Of a stretch of DNA of 12,495 bases, positions 1 through 6,487 are shown in pieces. Origin of the DNA: an uncultured Collinsella sp. (lineage in GTDB: Bacteria > Actinomycetota > Coriobacteriia > Coriobacteriales > Coriobacteriaceae); assembly GCA_902491135.1 (NCBI GenBank), contig CABUGR010000007.1, forward strand, positions 1-12,495, read 5' to 3'. Position numbers and translations under genes: made by a program. The notes beneath the pieces were generated by a model. It was not told where the DNA came from and searched no databases. It was given only the letters and a program-made list of their open reading frames with translations. Within the stretch, counting starts at the first letter, position 1. Each line of letters begins with the position of its first letter.

Positions 1-94
1 TTTGCCCCAAATCGTCCTCGGACATGGCAGGACCCCCGCTGCGCACTTCGTGCGGCGGGGGTCCTGCCGTCCTGCGGAAAGATTTGGGGGCAAA
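1..94. repeat. Large nested inverted repeat (hairpin element)
   Basis: A perfect 14-bp inverted repeat (26-39 with 55-68, GGCAGGACCCCCGC and its complement) encloses a second 5-bp stem (42-46 with 50-54) with a TTC loop. An outer stem, 1-13 with 81-94, is perfect except for one extra G. The whole block could fold into one long, very GC-rich hairpin or cruciform. It may continue left of the window. It lies downstream of the minus-strand XRE gene and could stop transcription, but no T-run follows the stem on either strand. An interspersed palindromic repeat is an equally good reading. Confidence 0.6.
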
Positions 95-245
95 GCCCCT
101 GGCCTCCCCTACGTTCACTTCGCTGGCGGCGGCTACAGGGACCTACACTCTGTAAAAGCGCCGGGCTGATAGTTGCTTTTTATTGGTAGGGGCTCTTGCT
201 AGGTAGGGACACTTACTAGTGACAGGCTTCGCCTGCGTGCTTGGT
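95..245. other. Gene-free stretch downstream of the XRE gene
   Basis: I see no coding region here. The only structure is a small 5-bp hairpin with a TTC loop (223-235, CAGGC/GCCTG), 10 bases past the stop codon of the XRE gene. It has no T-run on the minus strand, so it is a poor intrinsic terminator. Confidence 0.4.
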
Positions 246-944
246 TTACGCTGCGCTGGTTTCTTTGTATTCGAAGACTGGTTCTAGGAGGTCTTCGATA
301 TTGCAGTGGAGGGCTTTTGCTATAGCTCTTACGGTTGTTACCGAGGCTTCGTTGATGTTTCGTTGGCGCTGTTCGTACATTTGGATTGAGCGGAGTGATA
401 CGCCCGATTCGTATGCCAAGTCTTGTTGGGTTTTCTTAAGCCTCTTTCTTGCTAGTGCTAGCTTGGTTTGACGAGGTGTTTTCTTCGCCATATCGCAAAC
501 AAGACTCGCCACACGTTCCTCTGAGGCTTCATGCCAGGGGTAGTACAGGTTGCGCAGCGCGTCAAACGGAACGACATGCAGCAGATCTTCGAAAGACTCT
601 CCTAGGCGCCACTGCAGGTATGCCAGCATCCAGCCCGCCCAATATTCCGGCGTCTTCTCAAATCGATAGGTGCAGTCCGGTATAGGCCCGTTTTGATAGC
701 CCGACCTTTCGGCGATAAGCGCGAACAGCTCAACACCCGATTTTCCCGACACTACCCATGCATTGCCGCGCTCAAACTCTCGAGCAACCCCGCTCAGGCA
801 AAAGAGTTCAGCAACTTCCGATCCTTCTGCTCCGTAATCGTTAACGGCATAGTCGAAGCAATCCCCGAGGTTGTTCATTGCGTCCTCAAGGTAATAGACG
901 GGGTATGTCCTACTCGGCCCACAATCCGTTAACTCTTGGATCAT
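246..944 (-). CDS. XRE helix-turn-helix protein with an N-terminal TA-associated domain; putative antitoxin
   Basis: This 232-residue protein has two parts. Residues about 161-222 form a clear XRE/Cro-type helix-turn-helix (LARKRLKKTQQDLAYESGVS, then a recognition helix around SLRSIQMYEQ). Residues about 18-150 form a separate domain with the stretches LEDAMNNLGDCFDYAV, SGKSGVEL and EYWAGWMLAYLQW, which I recognise from HTH proteins of gut Firmicutes and Actinobacteria but cannot name securely. A GGGAGGG ribosome site lies 9 bases before the ATG. The gene starts inside the preceding ADP-ribosyltransferase-like gene, overlapping it by 35 bp, so the two are translationally coupled. Inference: it is the antitoxin and operator-binding autoregulator of the pair. 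It could instead be only a regulator. Confidence 0.82.
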   Translation of the reverse strand: MIQELTDCGPSRTYPVYYLEDAMNNLGDCFDYAVNDYGAEGSEVAELFCLSGVAREFERGNAWVVSGKSGVELFALIAERSGYQNGPIPDCTYRFEKTPEYWAGWMLAYLQWRLGESFEDLLHVVPFDALRNLYYPWHEASEERVASLVCDMAKKTPRQTKLALARKRLKKTQQDLAYESGVSLRSIQMYEQRQRNINEASVTTVRAIAKALHCNIEDLLEPVFEYKETSAA

Positions 945-1593
945 TTAAATCAACCCTCCCTGCCATCAAATCCCTAATGTCGACACCATCAGAGTCAAAT
1001 CCGTTTACCGTATCCAGGTACTTTCGTCGAGCGTTCTGTTCTCGCTCAAATCGTTTGGGATAAAACTCGGCTCCTGAGGCCTGCTTCCAATCGCGGAACC
1101 TGATCGCCGAGAACGCGCGCTCACTCATAAGCGCATATTGAATGCCCAAATCCCCCAAAAACATAATGCGCTGCAGTTGCCTGAGCGAAATCATGCCGTT
1201 AACGAACTGTCTTGCAAACGAAAAGTAGGAATCGTCAGCGCGATAGCCTCGAATGACGTCATAAGGAGAAATATCAATCAGGCAGTTGTCCAGCAAATAC
1301 CGAAGTCCTTCGCGTGCCAGCGGCGTCGAGACATTAAACTCCCGGTTGTCGGCCAAAATCGCAAGCCAATTGAGGATTGAAAACTCCCCAGACTCTAAAT
1401 CCAAGACCGAAAGGCCATCTAAATCAAGCTCATATCGATTGGCAATGCCATCAGACTCGGTTCGACATGCCCACTCCATTGCCATTTCCTCATGCGGTGT
1501 GCAATAAAACCCGCGCCCATAGTCATTGAATTGTCTGCATTTATCCAACGATGGATGATCAACAACAACGTCCGACCCGTGCCAAAGCTCCAT
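910..1593 (-). CDS. DUF3990-type ADP-ribosyltransferase-like protein; putative toxin
   Basis: This 227-residue protein matches the DUF3990 family, which has been assigned to the ADP-ribosyltransferase fold. Visible hallmarks are the N-terminal LWHGS (His5), DYGRGFYCT (Tyr30) followed by EMAMEWA, the GYRADDSYFSFA segment near residues 116-127, and IQYALMSERAF near 151-161 (Gln152, Glu158). His5, Tyr30 and Glu158 are candidates for an H-Y-E-like NAD-binding and catalytic set. No signal peptide or membrane segment is seen, so it is probably cytoplasmic. I chose ATG 1593 because GGAGG lies 7 bases before it; an upstream GTG (1614) falls inside the operator palindrome and lacks a ribosome site. 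Target and toxicity are unknown; the toxin role is inferred from the family, the overlap with an XRE gene and the promoter architecture. Confidence 0.82.
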   Translation of the reverse strand: MELWHGSDVVVDHPSLDKCRQFNDYGRGFYCTPHEEMAMEWACRTESDGIANRYELDLDGLSVLDLESGEFSILNWLAILADNREFNVSTPLAREGLRYLLDNCLIDISPYDVIRGYRADDSYFSFARQFVNGMISLRQLQRIMFLGDLGIQYALMSERAFSAIRFRDWKQASGAEFYPKRFEREQNARRKYLDTVNGFDSDGVDIRDLMAGRVDLNDPRVNGLWAE

Positions 1594-1608
1594 ATCGACC
1601 TCCAAAAA

Positions 1609-1653
1609 TATCACTTCAGTGATAGTTTACCAATAACTATCACTGAAGTGATA
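1609..1653. promoter_or_regulatory. Twin palindromic operator of the ART/XRE unit
   Basis: Two 16-bp elements, TATCACTTCAGTGATA (1609-1624) and TATCACTGAAGTGATA (1638-1653), are exact reverse complements of each other. Each is also a 7-bp inverted repeat around a 2-bp centre. Their centres are 29 bp apart, close to three helical turns. They lie 16-60 bp upstream of the ART-like start, where the promoter must be; a -10-like TAAACT sits between them on the minus strand, without a clear -35. This is the form expected for an autoregulatory XRE operator. Confidence 0.75.
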
Positions 1654-1685
1654 TTGATAAGAGCTTTTGAGGGGCCGCGGCCTGA

Positions 1686-2276
1686 CTAAAGGCAGGCCTC
1701 GGCGATGCGGCGCTTGAGTTCGTCGATGCCCACGCCGGTCTGGGAGCTTGTGATGATTACGTTCTCAGCCGGGACGTTGAGCTGCTTTTTGATGGCTGCT
1801 GCCTGGCGGGCCTGTTGGGTGCGGCTGAGCTTGTCGGCTTTGGTGAGGCAGACGATAAAGTTGAACTCGTTGCCCTGCAGGTAGTCGATCATGTCATGGT
1901 CGAGTTTACTGGGGTCGTGGCGAATGTCCACCAGCGACACAACCAAGTTAAAGCTGCGCTCTGAGTCGAAGAAGTCGCCGATAAGCTCAGCCCAGCGGTC
2001 GCGCTCGGCCTTGGAACGACGGGCGAAACCGTAGCCCGGCAGGTCCACAAAATGCACGTCGTCGGCCTCAAAAAAGTTGATGTTGCTCGTCTTGCCCGGC
2101 GTGCTCGAAACCTTGACCAGGTTCTTGCGGCCAAAGAGTTTGTTCATGATGGAGGACTTGCCCACGTTGGAGCGGCCGACGAAGCTCACCTCGGGACAGG
2201 TTGACTCGGGAATCTGCGAAACCTTGCCGTAGCTGGCGACGAACTTGGCAAGCTGGTAGTTAATTGAATCGGCCAT
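1686..2276 (-). CDS. engB: Ribosome-biogenesis GTP-binding protein EngB/YsxC
   Basis: This 196-residue GTPase is a full-length member of the EngB (YihA/YsxC) family, which acts in assembly of the large ribosomal subunit. All G motifs are visible: G1 GRSNVGKS (34-41), the switch I threonine in STPGKT (58-63), G3 DLPGYG (78-83), G4 TKAD (145-148) and G5 TSSQ (176-179). I chose ATG 2276 because AAGGAG lies 5 bases before it; an in-frame GTG two codons upstream overlaps that site. It follows mtnN by 38 bp on the same strand and is probably co-transcribed with it. A GGCCTG/CAGGCC hairpin (1679-1698) straddles the stop codon, but without a T-run. Confidence 0.97.
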   Translation of the reverse strand: MADSINYQLAKFVASYGKVSQIPESTCPEVSFVGRSNVGKSSIMNKLFGRKNLVKVSSTPGKTSNINFFEADDVHFVDLPGYGFARRSKAERDRWAELIGDFFDSERSFNLVVSLVDIRHDPSKLDHDMIDYLQGNEFNFIVCLTKADKLSRTQQARQAAAIKKQLNVPAENVIITSSQTGVGIDELKRRIAEACL

Positions 2277-2314
2277 GGACACTCCTTGGTCGTAGGTTCT
2301 TACAAATAGACGCG

Positions 2315-3055
2315 CTATTGCGCAGCGGCAATGCGGCGGACGATATCGAGCGTGATGTCACTTGCGACACGCGCGTACTCGAACAGATCGAACTCGCGCT
2401 CGCAAATTGCATCGTACGCCTCGTCACAATTATCGCTGATAGCGCGCAACACCAGGCAATCGACACCATTTTTGGTTGCGACATGGGCAATTGCCGCGCC
2501 CTCCATGCCGACACAATCGGCATGCGTCGCCTCGATAGCGTCGTTGCGCATGGTGGCGCCCGTCACAAAGCGGTTACCCGTGGCAATCGTGCCGACCAGG
2601 AACTGCTTGGTGCCCTCATTCGAAGCGACTGCATTTGTCGAAGCGTCAACAAACCCACGCTCAGCAAGCACGTCGGCGGCAATATCGACCAGCGCGGGCG
2701 TCGAGCCAAACTCCTCGAGCCCCGGTGCGGACTCGGCGATAAGCGCGGTATCGGTATCCAGATAGCGTAGGCGTTTGCCAATGACCACGTCGTCGATATG
2801 GAGCTTGGGGTTCAAACCGCCCGCAATGCCCGAAAACACAACAGCCTGCGGAGCATACTTGCTAATGAGGTGCTGTGTTGCAGCGGCGGCGTTCACCGTG
2901 CCCATGCCCGCCGTTGTGGCGACAACTGTCAGACCGTCGAGCTCACCGCTCACAACGGTCAAGCCCGCCTCCCGTGCCTCGCAAACGTCGCTCAGCTCTT
3001 CCTTAATCTGCATGATCTCTTTTTCGAGCGCACCGATAATCGCGATGGTAGCCAT
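2315..3055 (-). CDS. mtnN: 5'-methylthioadenosine/S-adenosylhomocysteine nucleosidase
   Basis: This 246-residue cytoplasmic enzyme cleaves the glycosidic bond of methylthioadenosine, S-adenosylhomocysteine and 5'-deoxyadenosine in methionine salvage and methyl-cycle clean-up. Family signatures are the start MATIAIIGALEKEI (Glu11), SGIAGG (75-80), VGMEGAAIA (Glu185) and RAISD (Asp208). Glu185 and Asp208 are 23 residues apart, like Glu174 and Asp197 of the E. coli enzyme. I chose ATG 3055; a TTG four codons upstream is in frame but has no ribosome site, while GGGGA precedes the ATG. 5'-deoxyadenosine is made by many radical-SAM enzymes. The radical-SAM gene pflA lies nearby, but that need not be meaningful. 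Confidence 0.95.
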   Translation of the reverse strand: MATIAIIGALEKEIMQIKEELSDVCEAREAGLTVVSGELDGLTVVATTAGMGTVNAAAATQHLISKYAPQAVVFSGIAGGLNPKLHIDDVVIGKRLRYLDTDTALIAESAPGLEEFGSTPALVDIAADVLAERGFVDASTNAVASNEGTKQFLVGTIATGNRFVTGATMRNDAIEATHADCVGMEGAAIAHVATKNGVDCLVLRAISDNCDEAYDAICEREFDLFEYARVASDITLDIVRRIAAAQ

Positions 3056-3097
3056 ACCATTCCCCAAACCTATACGAAATTCTCAACCAAGGTATGG
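3052..3097 (-). promoter_or_regulatory. Inverted repeat covering the mtnN start codon
   Basis: CCATACC (3052-3058 on the plus strand) and GGTATGG (3091-3097) are perfect 7-bp inverted repeats. In the mtnN transcript the second arm would include the ATG at 3053-3055, with the ribosome site in the 32-nt loop. Such a fold could hide the start codon. A 7-bp match of this kind can arise by chance. Confidence 0.25.
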
Positions 3098-3133
3098 TAC
3101 CAGCATTTTGTTTGACCTCGCCAAACGAACACG

Positions 3134-4252
3134 CTAAGCCAGTGCAGCTCGCGTATCAAACAGAGCCTTTGCAATCGCGGCCGTAACCTCGCTCGAGCGG
3201 TCGCTCCACGGCATCGATGTCATGATGCTCATGACATAGGTACGGCCATCGATGTCGATAAGGCCCGCATCGCATGTCGAATAGTAACCATCCTCGCTAA
3301 TCCAGCCTGCCTTGTTGCGCACCAAAACCTGCTCGTCCGCAATGCCATCGCGAATAAACGAGCGCGATGTTGATGCCAGAAGGCCCGACAACCACTGTGA
3401 AGTCTCGGTATCCATGCTCAGATACTCGCTCATCTCGCGCCATAACCTCGCAGAAGTGCGCGGGCAGTAGGTCGGAAAATCACTCATCGGATTCAGTGCC
3501 GTTTCGTCATCAACGCCCAGATTGGCAATCCAATCCTCATAGCCATCATGGTCAAACGCCGCGCGTAACGCGATAAACGAATCGTTGTCTGAGTTGACGA
3601 CGGCATTCTCGATAAGGTCGCGCACCGTCTGCCAGCCCATGCTGTAACCACCATACGTGGCTAAAGGCCAATCGAGCGACACCTGCCCCGATTCGACCAA
3701 CATCTCGCAAATATAGAGTGCATACAGCGCCTTATAACTGCTCGCTCCATACACCTCAACATCGGCGTTATACGTCACGCCCCTACCACTCGATAGGTCG
3801 TAGAACACTACACCCACGTCGCCCAGCTCCTGCGCCCGACACAGGGCATCCTGGAGCGAGGCAAGGCTCTCATCCTCCAAGGCAGGAGTCTTGTTATCCA
3901 CCAACGAGAAGGTCCGAACGGTATCACCCGAAGGGATATCGTTGAAGTCCGCCTTCGAAAGTCTCGTCTTGAGATCTGCCGTCGACAGAGCTTGATCTGC
4001 CGACGCTTTGGACTTTGAAACCTTCTCGTTTTGCAGCTGTACCGTTGACGCATCTGGGCGCCCCGTTCGCTCCGAGGCGTAGGTTTTAACGGTAATTCCG
4101 AGGATAATAACCGCCGACGTTAGCATCCCAATAGCGGCAATCTTCCTCACGCGGATGCGAGCGCCGGCAAGGCCACGCGAAGACGTGCCCTTCGTCTTAT
4201 ATCTGCTGCCATGCTGCGGCACATACTCGTCCCGCGATGCGATGTTTCGCAC
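3134..4252 (-). CDS. Membrane-anchored class A beta-lactamase-fold serine hydrolase
   Basis: This protein of about 372 residues has a basic cytoplasmic N-terminus (RIRVRK), one membrane segment (about 38-58) and an extracellular part. A low-complexity stalk is followed by a penicillin-binding/beta-lactamase domain (about 135-368). Active-site motifs in order are S-x-x-K (SSYK, 171-174), SDN (221-223) and KAG (314-316) in place of the usual KTG. ETALN (250-254) resembles the class A omega-loop E-x-x-L-N, but lies 29 rather than about 36 residues after SDN. I prefer GTG 4252, with AGGAG 5 bases before it; an ATG at 4291 would add 13 residues but has no ribosome site. It may act on peptidoglycan or beta-lactams; the sequence does not decide. 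Confidence 0.85.
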   Translation of the reverse strand: MRNIASRDEYVPQHGSRYKTKGTSSRGLAGARIRVRKIAAIGMLTSAVIILGITVKTYASERTGRPDASTVQLQNEKVSKSKASADQALSTADLKTRLSKADFNDIPSGDTVRTFSLVDNKTPALEDESLASLQDALCRAQELGDVGVVFYDLSSGRGVTYNADVEVYGASSYKALYALYICEMLVESGQVSLDWPLATYGGYSMGWQTVRDLIENAVVNSDNDSFIALRAAFDHDGYEDWIANLGVDDETALNPMSDFPTYCPRTSARLWREMSEYLSMDTETSQWLSGLLASTSRSFIRDGIADEQVLVRNKAGWISEDGYYSTCDAGLIDIDGRTYVMSIMTSMPWSDRSSEVTAAIAKALFDTRAALA

Positions 4253-4458
4253 GTGGTCTCCTGACTGCCACCGTTTATATACGAGCAGCATGATACCGAG
4301 CAGGCATTTCTTTCCAAAGATATTCAGCAGCGTTTAAGGTGTCTTTAAAGAAACCACAAGCGTATTTATCCAAATGGCACGATTCTGTTGCGCATCTCAC
4401 CGCAACCCAGAGAGCAGTCTTTTCAGGACGAGGCTCTTTAGCAATCAACTAGGTGCCC
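4253..4458 (-). other. Leader region of the serine hydrolase gene
   Basis: This gene-free stretch lies upstream of the GTG start and should hold the promoter. Candidate elements on the minus strand are TTGTGG and TAAACG spaced 17 bp apart, and a TATATAAA close to the GTG, between it and the rejected ATG. None is a strong consensus match, so I do not call a promoter. Confidence 0.3.
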
Positions 4459-4497
4459 AGGGGCACTCATTTAAGTCTGTCCCCAATGAGTGCCCTT
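4459..4497. terminator. Hairpin downstream of pflA
   Basis: GGGCACTCATT (4461-4471) and AATGAGTGCCC (4485-4495) form a perfect 11-bp stem, extendable by two pairs with one mismatch, around a loop containing GTCTGTCCCC. A second, overlapping inverted repeat (GTGCCC/GGGCAC) begins at about 4454. It lies 20 bp past the pflA stop, so it may terminate pflA, but there is no T-run after the stem on the minus strand. An interspersed palindromic repeat is an alternative. Confidence 0.45.
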
Positions 4498-4516
4498 GGG
4501 GAACGAAAATGGCTCG

Positions 4517-5335
4517 CTAGCCGATGGCGTTTTTTAGCTCCGCACGGCGCTTTTTCATACCGGCCATAACGGCATTGCGCAGCTCGGGCATGCGCGCGGT
4601 ATCCATCTGGGGCACGCCCTCGAGCTTATAGGGAATGCCCAGTTGCTCGTACTTGACGACACCCATCGTGTGATACGGCAGCATTTCCAGGCCCACCACG
4701 TTGTGCCATGGAGCGATGAGGCAACCGAGCTTCTCGCACTCCTCCACCGTGTCGGTAATGCCCGGCACAACCACGTGGCGGATAACGACCTTGATATTGC
4801 GACGTGCAAGCTCATCGCCAAACGCCAGGATGCGTGCGGGATCACAACCGGTCAGCTTTTTATGCTCGACCGGGTCGGCATGCTTAATATCGAGCAGTAC
4901 CATGTCGGTCTCGTTGAGCACGGCATCGAACTTCTCGGGATGCTGAGGGTCGAAGGCGTAGCCACAGCTATCCAGGCAGGTATGCACACGGCCATCGGGG
5001 TTGTTGTGCATTGCACGGAACAGGTCGGCCAAAAACTCGGGCTGCAGAAGCGGCTCGCCGCCGGACACCGTAATACCACCGCTGCGGTAAAACTCATGGT
5101 TACTCTGGAACTCGTCCATAAGGTGCTCGACGGTCACCATCGTGCCGCCGTTAACCGACCAGGTATCGGGGTTGTGGCAATACGCACAGCGCATGGGGCA
5201 GCCTTGGACAAACACTACGAAGCGGATGCCGGGTCCGTCGACCGTCCCCATCGTCTCGATCGAATGCACGCGGCCAAGGGCAAACGCAGAGTCCTCGGGA
5301 CGAGCGTCCACACCCTCAAGCGTCATTTCTGCCAT
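4517..5335 (-). CDS. pflA: Pyruvate formate-lyase-activating enzyme (radical SAM)
   Basis: This 272-residue radical-SAM enzyme installs the glycyl radical on pyruvate formate-lyase under anaerobic conditions. The 4Fe-4S cluster motif C-x3-C-x2-C is GCPMRCAYCHNP (Cys46, Cys50, Cys53), and the SAM-binding GGEP motif is VSGGEPLLQPEF (90-101). The preceding GRVHSIETMGTVDGPGIRFV is typical of PflA. Length is close to the family norm, with an N-terminal extension of about 20 residues. I chose ATG 5335 with AAGG 8 bases before it; a TTG 10 codons upstream is in frame but overlaps the better AAGGAG. No pflB is adjacent: the upstream gene is degV. It could in principle activate another glycyl-radical enzyme, but the sequence best fits PflA. 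Confidence 0.93.
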   Translation of the reverse strand: MAEMTLEGVDARPEDSAFALGRVHSIETMGTVDGPGIRFVVFVQGCPMRCAYCHNPDTWSVNGGTMVTVEHLMDEFQSNHEFYRSGGITVSGGEPLLQPEFLADLFRAMHNNPDGRVHTCLDSCGYAFDPQHPEKFDAVLNETDMVLLDIKHADPVEHKKLTGCDPARILAFGDELARRNIKVVIRHVVVPGITDTVEECEKLGCLIAPWHNVVGLEMLPYHTMGVVKYEQLGIPYKLEGVPQMDTARMPELRNAVMAGMKKRRAELKNAIG

Positions 5336-5369
5336 TCGCGCTACCTTGCCTCTCCTTGGATGCAACCAA

Positions 5370-5440
5370 TTAAAATGCCAGAGCCATTCTAGCCCATGTG
5401 CTTGCGTTTAAACGTCTCGGGCTAGAATGGCACGTTTTAA
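5370..5440. terminator. Hairpin between degV and pflA
   Basis: GCCATTCTAGCCC (5383-5395) and GGGCTAGAATGGC (5419-5431) form a perfect 13-bp stem, flanked by TTAAAA (5370-5375) and TTTTAA (5435-5440). The loop holds the palindrome CGTTTAAACG. On either strand the stem is followed by a short T-rich stretch, so a bidirectional terminator for degV is plausible. It ends only about 35 bp before the pflA start, leaving little room for a separate pflA promoter. Each arm also contains TAGAAT or its complement, a good -10 sequence. Confidence 0.5.
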
Positions 5441-5509
5441 TCTATCCCCCATCACCATGGCTGGGGTCTACGTCGAGATGTCAGGCTGAAGAACGCTCGC
5501 CCGCGGCCT

Positions 5510-6364
5510 TTACGCTTTAAGCGTGAGCACCGCACCGAAGGCGGTCGGGCCGCAGTGGCTCGAGATGACGCCGCCGACCTGAGTCCAGGTAATGTCCTTA
5601 AAGCCCAGGTCGTGCGCATAGACTTCCATGTCGTCGCGCAGCTCCTGGGAAAGGCCTACCGAATACGCCAGGCCAATGTGCGAGTAGTCGATCTCGCCCT
5701 TCGCAACCATGTGGTCAATAAAGGCGCGGGCGCACTTAAGCATAGAACCGCGGAACTTCTTGGTCGCCACGAACTTACCACCCGCCACCTCAATGCAGGG
5801 CTTAATCTTGAGCAGATGAGCGCCTAGGAACGCGACGTTGGACAAGCGACCACCCGCCTTAAGGAAGGCAAGGTCGGTAGGAACAAAGCCCAACAGCACG
5901 CGGTCCATGACGGAGTTCGTAAATGCAAAGATCTCGTCAACGGTGGCATCGGGATGAGCCTCAATATACTTGGCGGTCTCGACGACAACGAGCGACTGGC
6001 CCACCGAGACAAAGCGCGTGTCCATGGAGAACACGTAGTCGCGCCCCTGAGCCGCAATCTTAGAGGACTGATGCGAACAGGTCGTGGCCTCGGAATATGC
6101 AAGATGCAAAATAGTCGCGTCGGGTTGCTCGGCATGGATGCGGTCGTACACATGCGCAAAATCCGCTGGCGAACAGCCACTGGTCTTGGGCATCACACCA
6201 AACTCGTTGCAGCGCGAATAAATCTCGAGCGGATCGATCGAGCCGTCCTCGACGGTCTCGTCACCAATCGTGACATGCATGGGCACGCGCACGATGCCGT
6301 AGCGCTCGCAGAGCTCCGGCGTTACATCCGACCCAGACTCAACCACGATTACATACTTGCCCAT
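5510..6364 (-). CDS. DegV family fatty-acid-binding protein
   Basis: This 284-residue protein belongs to the DegV family, which binds a long-chain fatty acid; some members, such as FakB, present it to a fatty acid kinase for phospholipid synthesis. Signatures are the N-terminal YVIVVESGSDVTPEL, MPKTSGCSP (58-66), FLKAGGRLSNV with lLKIKPCIEVAGGKF (168-198), and the C-terminal ISSHCGPTAFGAVL (267-280). Length fits the family. I chose ATG 6364 because family members begin directly with this strand. Its ribosome site is poor, and ATG/GTG codons up to 24 codons upstream are in frame. No kinase gene lies nearby, so whether it is a FakB cannot be told here. Confidence 0.9.
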   Translation of the reverse strand: MGKYVIVVESGSDVTPELCERYGIVRVPMHVTIGDETVEDGSIDPLEIYSRCNEFGVMPKTSGCSPADFAHVYDRIHAEQPDATILHLAYSEATTCSHQSSKIAAQGRDYVFSMDTRFVSVGQSLVVVETAKYIEAHPDATVDEIFAFTNSVMDRVLLGFVPTDLAFLKAGGRLSNVAFLGAHLLKIKPCIEVAGGKFVATKKFRGSMLKCARAFIDHMVAKGEIDYSHIGLAYSVGLSQELRDDMEVYAHDLGFKDITWTQVGGVISSHCGPTAFGAVLTLKA

Positions 6365-6448
6365 TCTTATCACGACCCATCTCGACATTGGCTTTTCAAT
6401 ACATGACACGCGCGTCGCGCTGTTGCACAACGGCATCTAAGCGCCAAA

Positions 6449-6487
6449 GAGACGCCGCCCTTTGCACATAACAAAGGACAGCGTCTC
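6449..6487. terminator. Hairpin between the GH32 gene and degV
   Basis: GAGACGC (6449-6455) pairs with GCGTCTC (6481-6487), and after a small internal loop CCTTTG (6459-6464) pairs with CAAAGG (6472-6477) around a 7-nt loop. On the minus strand the stem is followed by only three Ts. It lies about 150 bp past the end of the sucrose operon and about 85 bp before degV, so it may terminate the operon or form part of the degV leader. Confidence 0.45.

Noticed and set aside
26..68. CRISPR-like repeat
   Set aside because: It is one nested palindrome only, with no regularly spaced direct repeats and no cas genes.
1594..1614. Longer ART-like protein from GTG 1614
   Set aside because: The codon lies inside the operator palindrome with no ribosome site, whereas ATG 1593 has GGAGG at the right distance.
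4253..4291. ATG 4291 as start of the serine hydrolase
   Set aside because: It has no ribosome site, while GTG 4252 has AGGAG 5 bases upstream; a -10-like TATATAAA lies between them.
4643..5392. Open frame of 249 codons on the plus strand
   Set aside because: It is antisense to pflA, which has clear radical-SAM motifs; the plus-strand product shows no family signature.
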